A stretch of 12,040 nucleotides of DNA from an uncultured Eubacteriales bacterium (GTDB taxonomy: Bacteria; Bacillota; Clostridia; Oscillospirales; Oscillospiraceae), in NCBI GenBank assembly GCA_934567745.1, contig CAKTJM010000051.1:1-12040 (forward strand). The letters are read 5' to 3'. The notes under the pieces were generated by a model. That model was not told where the DNA came from. It ran no database searches and saw nothing but the letters and a program-made list of their open reading frames with translations. The position numbers and the translations under genes were made by a program. Positions 1-6,383 of this stretch are shown piece after piece (within the stretch, counting starts at the first letter, position 1; each line of letters opens with the position of its first letter).

Positions 1-9
1 TGAGAAGTA

Positions 10-40
10 TTTTCTCCGGCGCACATGTCACCGGAGAAAA
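10..40. other. Perfect inverted repeat at left edge
   Basis: Two 10-base arms, TTTTCTCCGG at 10-19 and CCGGAGAAAA at 31-40, are exact reverse complements around an 11-base loop. The T-run lies in the 5' arm and the A-run in the 3' arm on both strands, the opposite of an intrinsic terminator, so I do not call it one. It may be an RNA structure or an operator belonging to whatever lies beyond the left edge. Confidence 0.5.
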
Positions 41-53
41 TGATTTGATCTTA

Positions 54-92
54 TTTCGCGCTTCCGAGCGCGAAACTCTGCGAGGCTTTTTT
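54..92 (+). terminator. Hairpin with a distant T-run, possible plus-strand terminator
   Basis: TTTCGCGCT (54-62) and AGCGCGAAA (67-75) form a perfect 9-bp stem with a TCCG loop. A run of six T follows at 87-92 on the plus strand, but 11 bases beyond the stem, which is too far for a standard intrinsic terminator. If it works, it would end a plus-strand gene lying left of the window. No such gene is visible here. Confidence 0.25.
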
Positions 93-100
93 GACACGCT

Positions 101-184
101 GAGCTCCCCCAGAGGGGGAGCTCTCGCAGGCGTCACCGCGAGCTCTCCCTCTGGGAGAGCTGTCGCCGCAGGCGACTGAGAGGG
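101..184. repeat. Hairpin-rich repeat element, short copy
   Basis: Three perfect hairpins lie in tandem: 101-110/114-123 (GAGCTCCCCC arms, loop AGA), 141-149/153-161 (AGCTCTCCC arms, loop TCT) and 162-167/171-176 (GTCGCC arms, loop GCA). The block ends with GACTGAGAGGG. The right half has the same plan as the right half of the element at 3692-3837, so both belong to one family. This copy lacks the CCCTCTCAGTC left end. It sits just beyond the ftsZ terminator. Repeats of this look are common between genes in G+C-rich gut Clostridia (recalled, not searched). Confidence 0.75.
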
Positions 185-212
185 CGACGATCCCGGGCCT
201 TCCGATGAGACG

Positions 213-247
213 AAAAGAGAGCCTCCCACATCACGTGGGAGGCTCTC
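213..247 (-). terminator. Intrinsic terminator after ftsZ
   Basis: GAGAGCCTCCCAC at 217-229 and its exact reverse complement at 235-247 form a 13-bp G+C-rich stem with a 5-base loop. Read on the minus strand the stem is followed directly by TTTT (216-213). It starts 25 bases after the ftsZ stop codon and so closes the dcw transcript. The T-run is short, but the stem is very strong. Confidence 0.88.
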
Positions 248-272
248 CTCATAGACTCAGCTCAGTCCGCGC

Positions 273-1376
273 TCATCTGTCGCGGTTGAAGATCTTGAAG
301 ATCTCCTTGTAGGGATCGTCGTCGTCGGACGGCGCGTCGGGGTCGGCCGCGGCGCTGCCGGCGGCGGGGCGGCCCGCGGTCTTCGCGGCAGGCTTGTCCG
401 TGGACTTCGCGTTCATGATGCGCTCGTCGAAGCCGGTGGCGATGACGGTGACCACGATCTCGTCCTCCAGGGACTCGTCGAAGGTCGCACCGAAGATGAT
501 GAGGGCGTTGGGATCGGCGGCCTCCTGGACCAGGTTGGCGGCGATCTCGACTTCCTCCAGGCCCACGTCGGTGGAGCCGGTGACGTTCACCAGCACGCCG
601 CGGGCGCCGTTGATGGAGGTCTCCAGCAGCGGGCTGGAGACGGCGCGGCGGGCGGCCTCCTCGGCCTTGTTCTTGCCGGAGGCGCGGCCGACACCCATGT
701 GGGCCATGCCCGCGTCCTTCATGACGGCGGACACGTCGGCGAAGTCGAGGTTGATGAAGCCGGTGTTCTTGATCAGGTCGGAGATGGACTGCACGGCCTG
801 ACGCAGGACGTCGTCGGCGACCTCGAAGGCGTTGGCCAGGGTGATCTTCTGCTCGGTGACGAACTTCAGACGGTCGTTCGGGATGATGACCAGGGAATCG
901 ACCTTGGTGCGCAGGTTCTCGATGCCCATCTCGGCCTGCTGCAGACGGCGGCGGCCCTCGAAGGAGAAGGGCTTCGTCACGACGCCGACGGTGAGGATGT
1001 CGGACTCCTTGGCCAGGTCGGCCAGGATCGGCGCGGCGCCCGTGCCGGTGCCGCCGCCCATGCCGGCGGTGATGAAGACCATGTCGGTCCCCTCGAGCAC
1101 CTTCGAGATCTGGGTGCGGCTCTCCTCGGCGGACTGACGGCCCACCTCGGGGTTGGAACCGGCGCCCTGGCCCTCGGTCAGCTTCTCGCCGATCTGGATC
1201 TTCTGGTTCGCGCTCGAGACGGCCAGTGCCTGCTTATCGGTGTTCACGGCGATGAAATCCACGCCCTTGACGCCGGACTCCACCATACGGTTGACGACGT
1301 TGCCGCCTGCACCGCCGACGCCGATCACCTTGATATTCACAACGGAATCTACTCCGGTATCCAAACCAAACGCCAT
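273..1376 (-). CDS. ftsZ: Cell division protein FtsZ
   Basis: This is the tubulin-like GTPase that polymerises into the Z ring at mid-cell and recruits the divisome. The 367-residue protein carries the nucleotide-binding motif NTDKQAL (45-51), the tubulin signature GGGTGTG (107-113) and the T7 synergy loop NLDFAD (209-214), whose aspartates complete the GTPase site of the next subunit. The globular core ends near residue 320. A linker of about 30 residues rich in Ala and Lys follows, then an acidic stretch (DDDD, 351-354) and the ending [12 protein letters not shown]. This ending does not match the usual FtsZ C-terminal peptide (D-I-P-x-F-L followed by basic residues). The ATG start has AGGAGG at 1384-1389. 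The gene is last in the cluster, 151 bases after ftsQ, with its own promoter at 1452-1480 and a terminator at 213-247. No ftsA lies beside it. Confidence 0.98.
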   Translation of the reverse strand: MAFGLDTGVDSVVNIKVIGVGGAGGNVVNRMVESGVKGVDFIAVNTDKQALAVSSANQKIQIGEKLTEGQGAGSNPEVGRQSAEESRTQISKVLEGTDMVFITAGMGGGTGTGAAPILADLAKESDILTVGVVTKPFSFEGRRRLQQAEMGIENLRTKVDSLVIIPNDRLKFVTEQKITLANAFEVADDVLRQAVQSISDLIKNTGFINLDFADVSAVMKDAGMAHMGVGRASGKNKAEEAARRAVSSPLLETSINGARGVLVNVTGSTDVGLEEVEIAANLVQEAADPNALIIFGATFDESLEDEIVVTVIATGFDERIMNAKSTDKPAAKTAGRPAAGSAAADPDAPSDDDDPYKEIFKIFNRDR

Positions 1377-1451
1377 GATCGCTCCTCCTAAGTGTGTGTT
1401 TATCGTGCTATGTACGTGATGTCGATAGACATGATTTCCGTATTTTCTCCT

Positions 1452-1480
1452 ATTGTATCTCCGTTTTCGCAGGAGGTCAA
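1452..1480 (-). promoter_or_regulatory. Sigma-A-type promoter for ftsZ
   Basis: On the minus strand TTGACC (1475-1480) and TACAAT (1452-1457) are separated by exactly 17 bases. Each hexamer matches the consensus (TTGACA, TATAAT) at five of six positions. The predicted start of transcription is near 1445, giving a 5' leader of about 70 bases before the ftsZ ATG at 1376. The promoter lies in the ftsQ-ftsZ gap, in locally AT-richer DNA, and points at ftsZ. It should let ftsZ be transcribed apart from the rest of the cluster. Confidence 0.85.
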
Positions 1481-1483
1481 TAG

Positions 1484-1511
1484 AAAGTTGGGCCGTTCGC
1501 GAACTTTTTTT
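1484..1511. promoter_or_regulatory. Palindrome and T7 tract upstream of the ftsZ promoter
   Basis: GTTCGCGAAC (1495-1504) is a perfect 10-base palindrome centred about 20 bases upstream of the ftsZ -35 hexamer and flanked by seven T (1505-1511, plus strand). AAAGTT (1484-1489) can also pair with AACTTT (1502-1507). On the minus strand the A-run precedes the hairpin, so it is not a terminator for ftsQ. It could be a binding site acting on the ftsZ promoter. No regulator can be named from the sequence. Confidence 0.35.
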
Positions 1512-1527
1512 GTCCGCGGCCCCCGCC

Positions 1528-2280
1528 TCAGCGGTCCGGCGAGTAGAACGCGCGCTCGCTCCCCTTGAGGTTCAGGCTCCCCCGCTCCCAGCTCTCCATG
1601 GGCGCGATGACCGCCTTCATGACCTCGATCTTGCGGGCGAAGTCCGCGTTGATGAGGAACTTCACCTTGATCCGCCCCTCGTAGACGGCGACGATCTCCG
1701 TCTTGGACGAGGCGTCGATCTCGGTGATCGGCGCGATCTGATCCTTCGCCTCCAGCGCGGTCAGCAGCGCGAGCAGCCCGTCGAGCTGGATCTGGTCCTC
1801 GGGCGCGACCTGTGCGGGCTGGCCCTGGGCCGGATCGACCAGGGACACGCCCTCCACGTCGATGTAATCGACGGCCAGCGCCCCGTCCACCAGCTCCAGC
1901 AGACGGCCCTTGCTGTCGATGATCCAGAGCTGGTCGTTCGTGTGGACCACCGCCACCGGCTGCGCCTCGTGGACCACCAGGCGCAGCGTCGTCGGGAAGC
2001 TCTTCTTCACCTCCACCGTATCGACGTACGGCAGCGCGTCGCAGATGCGCTGGACGATCTGGTCGCCCGGCGTGAGGATCAGGTTCGACCCGACCTCCAC
2101 CCCCGCCACCGGCAGGATCTGCTCGGTGGAGTAGCGTTCGTTGCCCTCGACGGTGACCGTCTCCACACGGAAGAACACCGTGCAGGCCGCCATGACCGAC
2201 GCCGCGATCAGCACGACCGCGAGGATCGCGTAGACCAGGCCCATCCGCCGCTTGTGATATCCCGATGCCTTCTTGCTCAT
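1528..2280 (-). CDS. ftsQ: Cell division protein FtsQ/DivIB
   Basis: This bitopic membrane protein of the FtsQ-FtsL-FtsB (DivIB-FtsL-DivIC) complex links the Z ring to the septal synthase pair FtsW-PBP. The 250-residue protein has a short basic cytoplasmic tail (1-13), one membrane segment (about 14-36) and an extracellular POTRA domain (about 38-110, starting [11 protein letters not shown] and including [19 protein letters not shown]). A beta-rich domain continues to the C terminus. Size and order fit the family. I chose the ATG at 2280 because AAGGAG lies at 2286-2291, five bases upstream, and because the basic tail and membrane segment then sit at the N terminus. The frame stays open to 2355, but that stretch has no good ribosome site and overlaps murA. 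The gene starts 13 bases after the murA stop, so the two are probably co-transcribed and translationally close. Confidence 0.93.
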   Translation of the reverse strand: MSKKASGYHKRRMGLVYAILAVVLIAASVMAACTVFFRVETVTVEGNERYSTEQILPVAGVEVGSNLILTPGDQIVQRICDALPYVDTVEVKKSFPTTLRLVVHEAQPVAVVHTNDQLWIIDSKGRLLELVDGALAVDYIDVEGVSLVDPAQGQPAQVAPEDQIQLDGLLALLTALEAKDQIAPITEIDASSKTEIVAVYEGRIKVKFLINADFARKIEVMKAVIAPMESWERGSLNLKGSERAFYSPDR

Positions 2281-2293
2281 ATCGGCTCCTTCT

Positions 2294-3550
2294 TCATCCT
2301 TCGTGTCGCCGGATCCGTCCGCCCAGCGCGGACAGGTCCGCCGCCAGGCTCGCATAGCCGCGCTCGATGTGCGCCAGGCCGCGGACGGTGCTCCCGCCCC
2401 CGGCCGCCAGGGCCGCCACGGTGAGCGCCGCGCCGCCGCGCAGGTCCCCGGCGGTCACGTCCGCGCCGTGCAGCGCGCCGACGCCGTGGATCCGCGCCGT
2501 CCGGCCGTCCAGGGCGATGTCCGCCCCCATGGCCCGCAGGCCCGCGACGTAGCCGAAGCGGCGGTCGAAGACGGTCTCGGTCAGGAGGGTCTCCCCCTCC
2601 CCTGCCGCCAGCGCCGCCGTCAGCAGCGGCTGGGCGTCCGTCGGGAAGCCCGGCCACGGCCCGGTCTCGATCGGCCCGATGCCGCGCAGCCGCGGCGGGG
2701 CGGCCAGCTCCACGCGGTCCGGCGCGCGGCGGACCGCACACCCGGCCCGCGCGAGGGCGTCGCACATCGGCGCCCAGCCCGTGCCGTCCGTGCCGAGCAG
2801 CGCGCCCGCGCCGCCCGTGGCGGCCAGCGCCGCCGCATAGGTCGCCGCGACGATGCGGTCGGCCATGACGGTATAGGTCCCCGGCCGGAGGGGTCGGCCG
2901 CCGCAGACGACGATCCGCTCCGTGCCCGCCCCGGCGACCTCGGCCCCGAGGGCGCGCAGGAAGCCCTGCAGGTCCACCAGCTCCGGCTCGCGGGCGGCGT
3001 TCTCCAGGATCGTCACGCCCTGCGCCCCCACGGCGGCGAGCATCGCGTCCTCCGTGGCCCCCACGCTGGGGAAGGGGAACACGATCCGCCGCCCGTGCAG
3101 CGCCGCGGCCGCGCAGACGAGCCGGTCGCCGTCCTCGCGGACCTCGGCCCCGAGGGCGCGGAAGGCCCGCAGGTGCAGGTCGATCGGCCGCGCGCCCAGC
3201 GCACAGCCGCCGGGCCAGCAGGCCGCCGCCCGGCCGGTCCGGCCGAGCAGCGCGCCCAGGAACAGGACCGACGCGCGCATCCGGCCCATCGGTCCGTCCG
3301 GGACCGTGTGCCCCAGCTCCGCCGGGGCGTCCACCGCCAGGGTCGTGCCCGACCGCCGGACCCGGCACCCGAGGGCGCGCAGGATCTCCACCGCCGCGGC
3401 GACATCGGTCAGGTCGGGACAGTTATGTATCACGCTCTCTCCACGCGGCAGCAGCGCCGCCGCCAGGATCGGCAGGACGCTGTTCTTCGCGCCGTGGACG
3501 CGGACCGCGCCGTTCAGCGGCCGTCCGCCCTCGATGATGAGATGGCCCAT
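2294..3550 (-). CDS. murA: UDP-N-acetylglucosamine 1-carboxyvinyltransferase MurA
   Basis: MurA transfers enolpyruvate from PEP to UDP-GlcNAc, the first committed cytoplasmic step of peptidoglycan synthesis and the target of fosfomycin. The 418-residue protein has the usual length and keeps the key residues at the same numbers as E. coli MurA: Lys22 and Asn23 in GAKNS, the catalytic loop cysteine in PGGCALGARPIDLHL (Cys116), Asp305 in PGFPTDAQ and Arg397 in HIERGY. Having Cys rather than Asp in the loop predicts fosfomycin sensitivity of this enzyme. The ATG at 3550 has AAGGGGG at 3558-3564. An upstream TTG at 3628 would add a non-homologous N terminus. The gene follows a 418-base gap holding repeats and leads directly into ftsQ. 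Its G+C is visibly higher than that of ftsZ. Clostridia often carry two murA paralogues; which one this is cannot be told. Confidence 0.95.
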   Translation of the reverse strand: MGHLIIEGGRPLNGAVRVHGAKNSVLPILAAALLPRGESVIHNCPDLTDVAAAVEILRALGCRVRRSGTTLAVDAPAELGHTVPDGPMGRMRASVLFLGALLGRTGRAAACWPGGCALGARPIDLHLRAFRALGAEVREDGDRLVCAAAALHGRRIVFPFPSVGATEDAMLAAVGAQGVTILENAAREPELVDLQGFLRALGAEVAGAGTERIVVCGGRPLRPGTYTVMADRIVAATYAAALAATGGAGALLGTDGTGWAPMCDALARAGCAVRRAPDRVELAAPPRLRGIGPIETGPWPGFPTDAQPLLTAALAAGEGETLLTETVFDRRFGYVAGLRAMGADIALDGRTARIHGVGALHGADVTAGDLRGGAALTVAALAAGGGSTVRGLAHIERGYASLAADLSALGGRIRRHEG

Positions 3551-3652
3551 CCACTCGCCCCCTTGTCTTCGGGCCATCCTATGCCGAACGGCGCGAAAGG
3601 GTGCGAAGGGTGGGGCGGGGGAGACCAAAGCCTCCCTCTGCTAGGATGTCGT

Positions 3653-3683
3653 TCCGTACACCACGTGGTATCGCTCTGCGCCG
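3653..3683 (+). repeat. Spaced direct repeat, copy 1
   Basis: TCCGTACAC (3653-3661), ten unlike bases, then CGCTCTGCGCCG (3672-3683). The same two blocks with the same 10-base spacing recur at 3904-3934, exactly 251 bases away in the same orientation. In both copies a CCCTC(TC)AGTCC sequence follows eight bases later, which in this copy is the left end of the 3692-3837 element. The spacer here contains most of a 10-base palindrome ACCACGTGGT (3660-3669). Confidence 0.7.
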
Positions 3684-3691
3684 TCCGCGCA

Positions 3692-3837
3692 CCCTCTCAG
3701 TCCGCTTCGCGGACAGCTCTCCCAGAGGGAGAGCTCGGGGGACGTGGCAGCTTCCCCCGAACGTGGGAGAAGGACGTGAGCGCTTCGCGAGCTCCCCCTC
3801 TGGGGGAGCTGGCACGGCGCAGCCGTGACTGAGAGGG
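3692..3837. mobile_element. MITE-like inverted-repeat element between murG and murA
   Basis: The 146-base element begins CCCTCTCAGTC (3692-3702) and ends with its exact reverse complement GACTGAGAGGG (3827-3837). Inside each end lie two perfect hairpins: GTCCGC/GCGGAC (3700-3714) and AGCTCTCCC/GGGAGAGCT (3715-3735) on the left, AGCTCCCCC/GGGGGAGCT (3790-3810) and CACGGC/GCCGTG (3813-3827) on the right. The centre carries three ACGTG words. There is no coding capacity. The only possible target duplication is a CA on each side (3690-3691 and 3838-3839), which is weak. It is non-autonomous at best, and may be a structured intergenic repeat rather than a true transposable element. Confidence 0.6.
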
Positions 3838-3903
3838 CACACGAACGAACGGGATCCATCCCGCACTGTATGCGGAACAGGTGTGTGACAGGGACATCGT
3901 GGG

Positions 3904-3934
3904 TCCGTACACGGCATCTGTGCGCTCTGCGCCG
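3904..3934 (+). repeat. Spaced direct repeat, copy 2
   Basis: TCCGTACAC (3904-3912), ten bases, then CGCTCTGCGCCG (3923-3934), matching copy 1 at 3653-3683 in both blocks and spacing. The match continues loosely into CCCTCAGTCC (3943-3952), which resembles the left end of the 146-base element. This copy could therefore be a remnant of a second element whose remainder was lost against the 3' end of murG. Confidence 0.7.
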
Positions 3935-3937
3935 CTC

Positions 3938-3964
3938 GATCGCCCTCAGTCCACGTGGGCGATC
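3938..3964 (-). other. Hairpin directly after the murG stop codon
   Basis: GATCGCCC (3938-3945) and GGGCGATC (3957-3964) form a perfect 8-bp stem with an 11-base loop, beginning four bases after the murG stop (3969-3971). No T-run follows on the minus strand, so it is not a clear intrinsic terminator. It could stabilise the 3' end of the upstream message or act with a termination factor. The rest of the 3551-3968 gap holds the repeats listed separately, and I see no convincing promoter for murA in it. Confidence 0.45.
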
Positions 3965-3968
3965 CCCC

Positions 3969-5081
3969 TCACGGCCGGATCAGGCCGATCAGGGTGGCGT
4001 AGATGTGCTCCGCGGCGTCCGGGATGCCGAGCAGGGCCATGTTTTGGGACATCTCCCGCCGACGCGCCGGGTCCGCCAGCAGGTCCCGCGCCGTGCGGTA
4101 GAGCACCCCGCCGCTGCACGTCGGCTCCGGCAGGACCACCGCCGCGCCCTTGTCGCCCAGGACCGCCGCGTTGCGCTCCTGATGATGGTTCGTCACGTTC
4201 GGCGACGGCACGATCACCGCCGGGAGCGCCAGCGCGCTCACCTCCGACAGCGTGGACGCGCCCGCCCGGCACAGGACCAGGTCCGCCGCGCGCATGACCG
4301 TCGGCATGTCGTAGATGTACTCGCGCAGCTCCACGCCGTCCGGCAGGGTCACGTCCACCAGCGACTGGCACATCGCCTCATAGTTGCGCCCCGCGCCGTG
4401 GATGTGCCGGAACGGCGCGCCCTCGGCCGTCTCGCGGCGGAGGAAGTCCGTCATGTGCCCGTTCATCACCTCCGCGCCGAGGCTCCCCCAATAGGACAGG
4501 AGCAGCGGGCGGTCGTCCGTGATGCCCAGGGCCGCGCGGGCCTCCTCGCGGGTCTTCTCGAAGAAGGCCCCGCGCACCGGCGTGCCGGTGACGATGACCT
4601 TCTCGGGCCGGTCGTAGTAGGCGCGGGACTCCTCATAGCCCACCATCACCCGGTCCACGACCTTCGCCAGACGGCGGGTGGTCAGGCCGGGGACGGCGTT
4701 GGACTCGTGCACGGCGGTGGGGATGCCCCGCAGGGCCGCCGCCTTCACCACCGGATAGGACGCATAGCCGCCCGTGCCGACCACCAGGTCGGGCCAGAAG
4801 CGGTCGAGGATCGCGTCCGCCTCCCGCTGGGAGACGGACAGGTCGTGCAGCGTCCCCAGGTTGTGGCGGATGGCCGCCGGGCTGAGGGAGCGGCGGAAGG
4901 AGCTGATCGTGACCGTCTCCAGCGGGAAGCCCTCCTTGGGCACCAGCCGCTCCTCCATCCCGCCCTTCGCGCCGACGAAGAGGACCTCGCACCTCTCGTT
5001 GCGCGCCTGGAACATCCGCGCCAGCGCCACGGCCGGGTTGATGTGGCCTGCGGTCCCGCCGCAGGTGAACAGCAGTCTCAT
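3969..5081 (-). CDS. murG: UDP-GlcNAc:lipid I N-acetylglucosaminyltransferase MurG
   Basis: MurG is a peripheral GT-B glycosyltransferase on the inner membrane face that adds GlcNAc to lipid I to make lipid II. The 370-residue protein begins MRLLFTCGGTAGHINPA. This glycine-rich loop (GGTAGH, 8-13) contains the conserved His13 and has Ala where many MurGs have Gly. Other marks are GTGGYAS (102-108), HESNAVPG (125-132), TGTPVR (165-170), the second-domain loop WGSLGAE (198-204), GASTLSE (274-280) and HHQERNA (299-305), which binds the UDP-GlcNAc donor. I chose the ATG at 5081 because AAGGAGG lies at 5091-5097 and the glycine loop then falls at the usual place. The frame is open far upstream through ftsW, but only by base composition. 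The gene follows ftsW by 59 bases and is followed by a 418-base repeat-bearing gap. Confidence 0.97.
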   Translation of the reverse strand: MRLLFTCGGTAGHINPAVALARMFQARNERCEVLFVGAKGGMEERLVPKEGFPLETVTISSFRRSLSPAAIRHNLGTLHDLSVSQREADAILDRFWPDLVVGTGGYASYPVVKAAALRGIPTAVHESNAVPGLTTRRLAKVVDRVMVGYEESRAYYDRPEKVIVTGTPVRGAFFEKTREEARAALGITDDRPLLLSYWGSLGAEVMNGHMTDFLRRETAEGAPFRHIHGAGRNYEAMCQSLVDVTLPDGVELREYIYDMPTVMRAADLVLCRAGASTLSEVSALALPAVIVPSPNVTNHHQERNAAVLGDKGAAVVLPEPTCSGGVLYRTARDLLADPARRREMSQNMALLGIPDAAEHIYATLIGLIRP

Positions 5082-5140
5082 GGTCTTCGTCCTCCTTGGC
5101 CCGTCGGGGCCTATCGTCGATGGTCCCGCAGGGGGCCGTC

Positions 5141-6343
5141 TTAGTTCACAGGGTTCTGGCGGGAGATGCCGAGCACGAGGCCCATCTCCGCCATCTGGAT
5201 GACGAGCGCCGAGCCGCCGGAGCTGAAGAACGGCAGCGAGATGCCCGTCACGGGGAAGAGGTTCGTGACCACCGCCACGTTCGCGAACACCTGGAAGGCG
5301 AAGAGCGTGATGATGCCCACGATGATGAGCGACCCGAACCGGTCGCGTGCGTGCAGGGCCAGCCAGTAGCCCCGGATGATGAGCAGCGCGAAGAGCAGCA
5401 GGATCAGCGTCGCGCCGACCAGGCCCAGCTCCTCGCAGACGATGGAGAAGATGCAGTCGTTCGTCGCCTCGGGCAGGTAGAGGAACTTCTGCCGCCCCTG
5501 GCCCAGGCCCAGGCCGAAGACGCCGCCGGAGCCGATGGCCAGCAGCGACTGGATCGCCTGCATGCCCTTGCCCTGCGCATCCAGATAGGGGTCTTTCCAC
5601 AGGGCGATGCGGGAGGCCATGTAGTCCGTGGCCTTGATGATGATCGCCAGCGCGCCGCCCGCCACGGCGCCGCCGATGACGAACCAGTGCAGGGCGATGC
5701 CGCCCGCGAAGAGGATCGCCGCCGCGATGACCAGCATCTGGATCGTCGCGGACATGTGCGGCTCGATGTACAGCAGGGCGACCATGATGACGATGACGAT
5801 GATGTAGGGCACCAGCTCGAAGAAGCCGAACCGTTCGAGCCGGCCCGCCAGGCCGCGCGTGGCGAAGGGCCGCCGTTCCTCGCGCTTGCTCAGCCGCGCG
5901 GAGAAGAACAGGATCAGGGCGAACTTGCCCAGCTCCGACGGCTGCCACTGGATCGGGTACTTCAGCCAGCGGTTCGCGCCGCCGGCCGTGACGCCGATGC
6001 CGGGGACCTTGACGGCGGCCATGCACAGGAAGGCCAGGACCAGGATCGCGATCGTCAGGCCCTGGAGGCCGCGGTAGTTGAGCTTCGAGACGCCGAACAT
6101 CACCGCGCCGCCGAGGACGGCGTAGATCGCCTGGCGCTTGAAGTACCAGAACGGATCGTTGTCCGTGACGCCCTTGAGGTCGTAGATGGCGGAGGGGTAC
6201 GACGCCGAGAGCAGCATCACCAGGCCGATGATGACCAGCAGGACCGTCAGGATGAGGAACGGGAGGTCCACGTTGCCCTGGATCTTCTGCTTCTTCGGCC
6301 GTTTCCGCTTTTCTTCTTTCCGTCGTCTCGCCATTGTCGCCAT
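5141..6343 (-). CDS. ftsW: SEDS-family septal peptidoglycan polymerase FtsW
   Basis: FtsW is a SEDS glycosyltransferase that polymerises lipid II at the septum together with a class B PBP. The 400-residue protein has a very basic cytoplasmic N terminus (5-20, ARRRKEEKRKRPKKQK) and about ten membrane segments. It carries the SEDS motifs GANRWLKYP and WQPSELGK (122-140), the segment LPEATNDCIF (290-299) with the likely catalytic Asp296, and LPFFSSGGSAL (370-380). I chose the ATG at 6343, which has AAGGGAG at 6350-6356 six bases upstream. A TTG at 6364 in frame has no ribosome site. The position between mraY and murG matches ftsW/spoVE in other Firmicutes. Division FtsW and sporulation SpoVE are close paralogues, and sequence alone does not settle which role this one has. 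The murD gene often found just before it is absent. Confidence 0.95.
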   Translation of the reverse strand: MATMARRRKEEKRKRPKKQKIQGNVDLPFLILTVLLVIIGLVMLLSASYPSAIYDLKGVTDNDPFWYFKRQAIYAVLGGAVMFGVSKLNYRGLQGLTIAILVLAFLCMAAVKVPGIGVTAGGANRWLKYPIQWQPSELGKFALILFFSARLSKREERRPFATRGLAGRLERFGFFELVPYIIVIVIMVALLYIEPHMSATIQMLVIAAAILFAGGIALHWFVIGGAVAGGALAIIIKATDYMASRIALWKDPYLDAQGKGMQAIQSLLAIGSGGVFGLGLGQGRQKFLYLPEATNDCIFSIVCEELGLVGATLILLLFALLIIRGYWLALHARDRFGSLIIVGIITLFAFQVFANVAVVTNLFPVTGISLPFFSSGGSALVIQMAEMGLVLGISRQNPVN

Positions 6344-6383
6344 AGTAGACTCCCTTCGGTCCAAGCTGGGATGCGGCGGCGTC

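Noticed and set aside
10..40. Perfect inverted repeat read as a bidirectional terminator
   Set aside because: The T-run is in the 5' arm on both strands and no T-run follows the stem, which is the wrong arrangement for intrinsic termination.
101..184. Tandem hairpins considered as a CRISPR array
   Set aside because: There are no equal-length repeats separated by unique spacers and no cas genes; the structure is a set of adjacent hairpins.
2281..2355. N-terminal extension of ftsQ to 2355
   Set aside because: It overlaps the murA coding end and would put 25 extra residues before the basic tail, while the ATG at 2280 has a good ribosome site.
3551..3628. N-terminal extension of murA to a TTG at 3628
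   Set aside because: The added residues do not resemble MurA, and the ATG at 3550 has a well-spaced AAGGGGG and gives E. coli-like residue numbering.
3551..3968. A hidden small gene or tRNA in the murG-murA gap
   Set aside because: Short open frames here translate the hairpin repeats only, none has a convincing ribosome site, and no cloverleaf with a T-arm consensus is seen.
3825..5144. Long plus-strand open frames opposite murG, ftsW, murE and pbp (for example 3825-5144, 5096-6409, 7610-8980 and 8989-11469)
   Set aside because: They are mirror frames of strongly supported minus-strand genes, made possible by high G+C. Their translations are rich in Arg, His, Gly and Asp with no recognisable domains.
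3969..6026. A 685-codon open frame that appears to fuse sequence upstream of murG to murG
   Set aside because: The upstream part lies antiphase within ftsW and translates to low-complexity Arg/Gly/His-rich sequence. MurG has its own ribosome site and normal N terminus at 5081.
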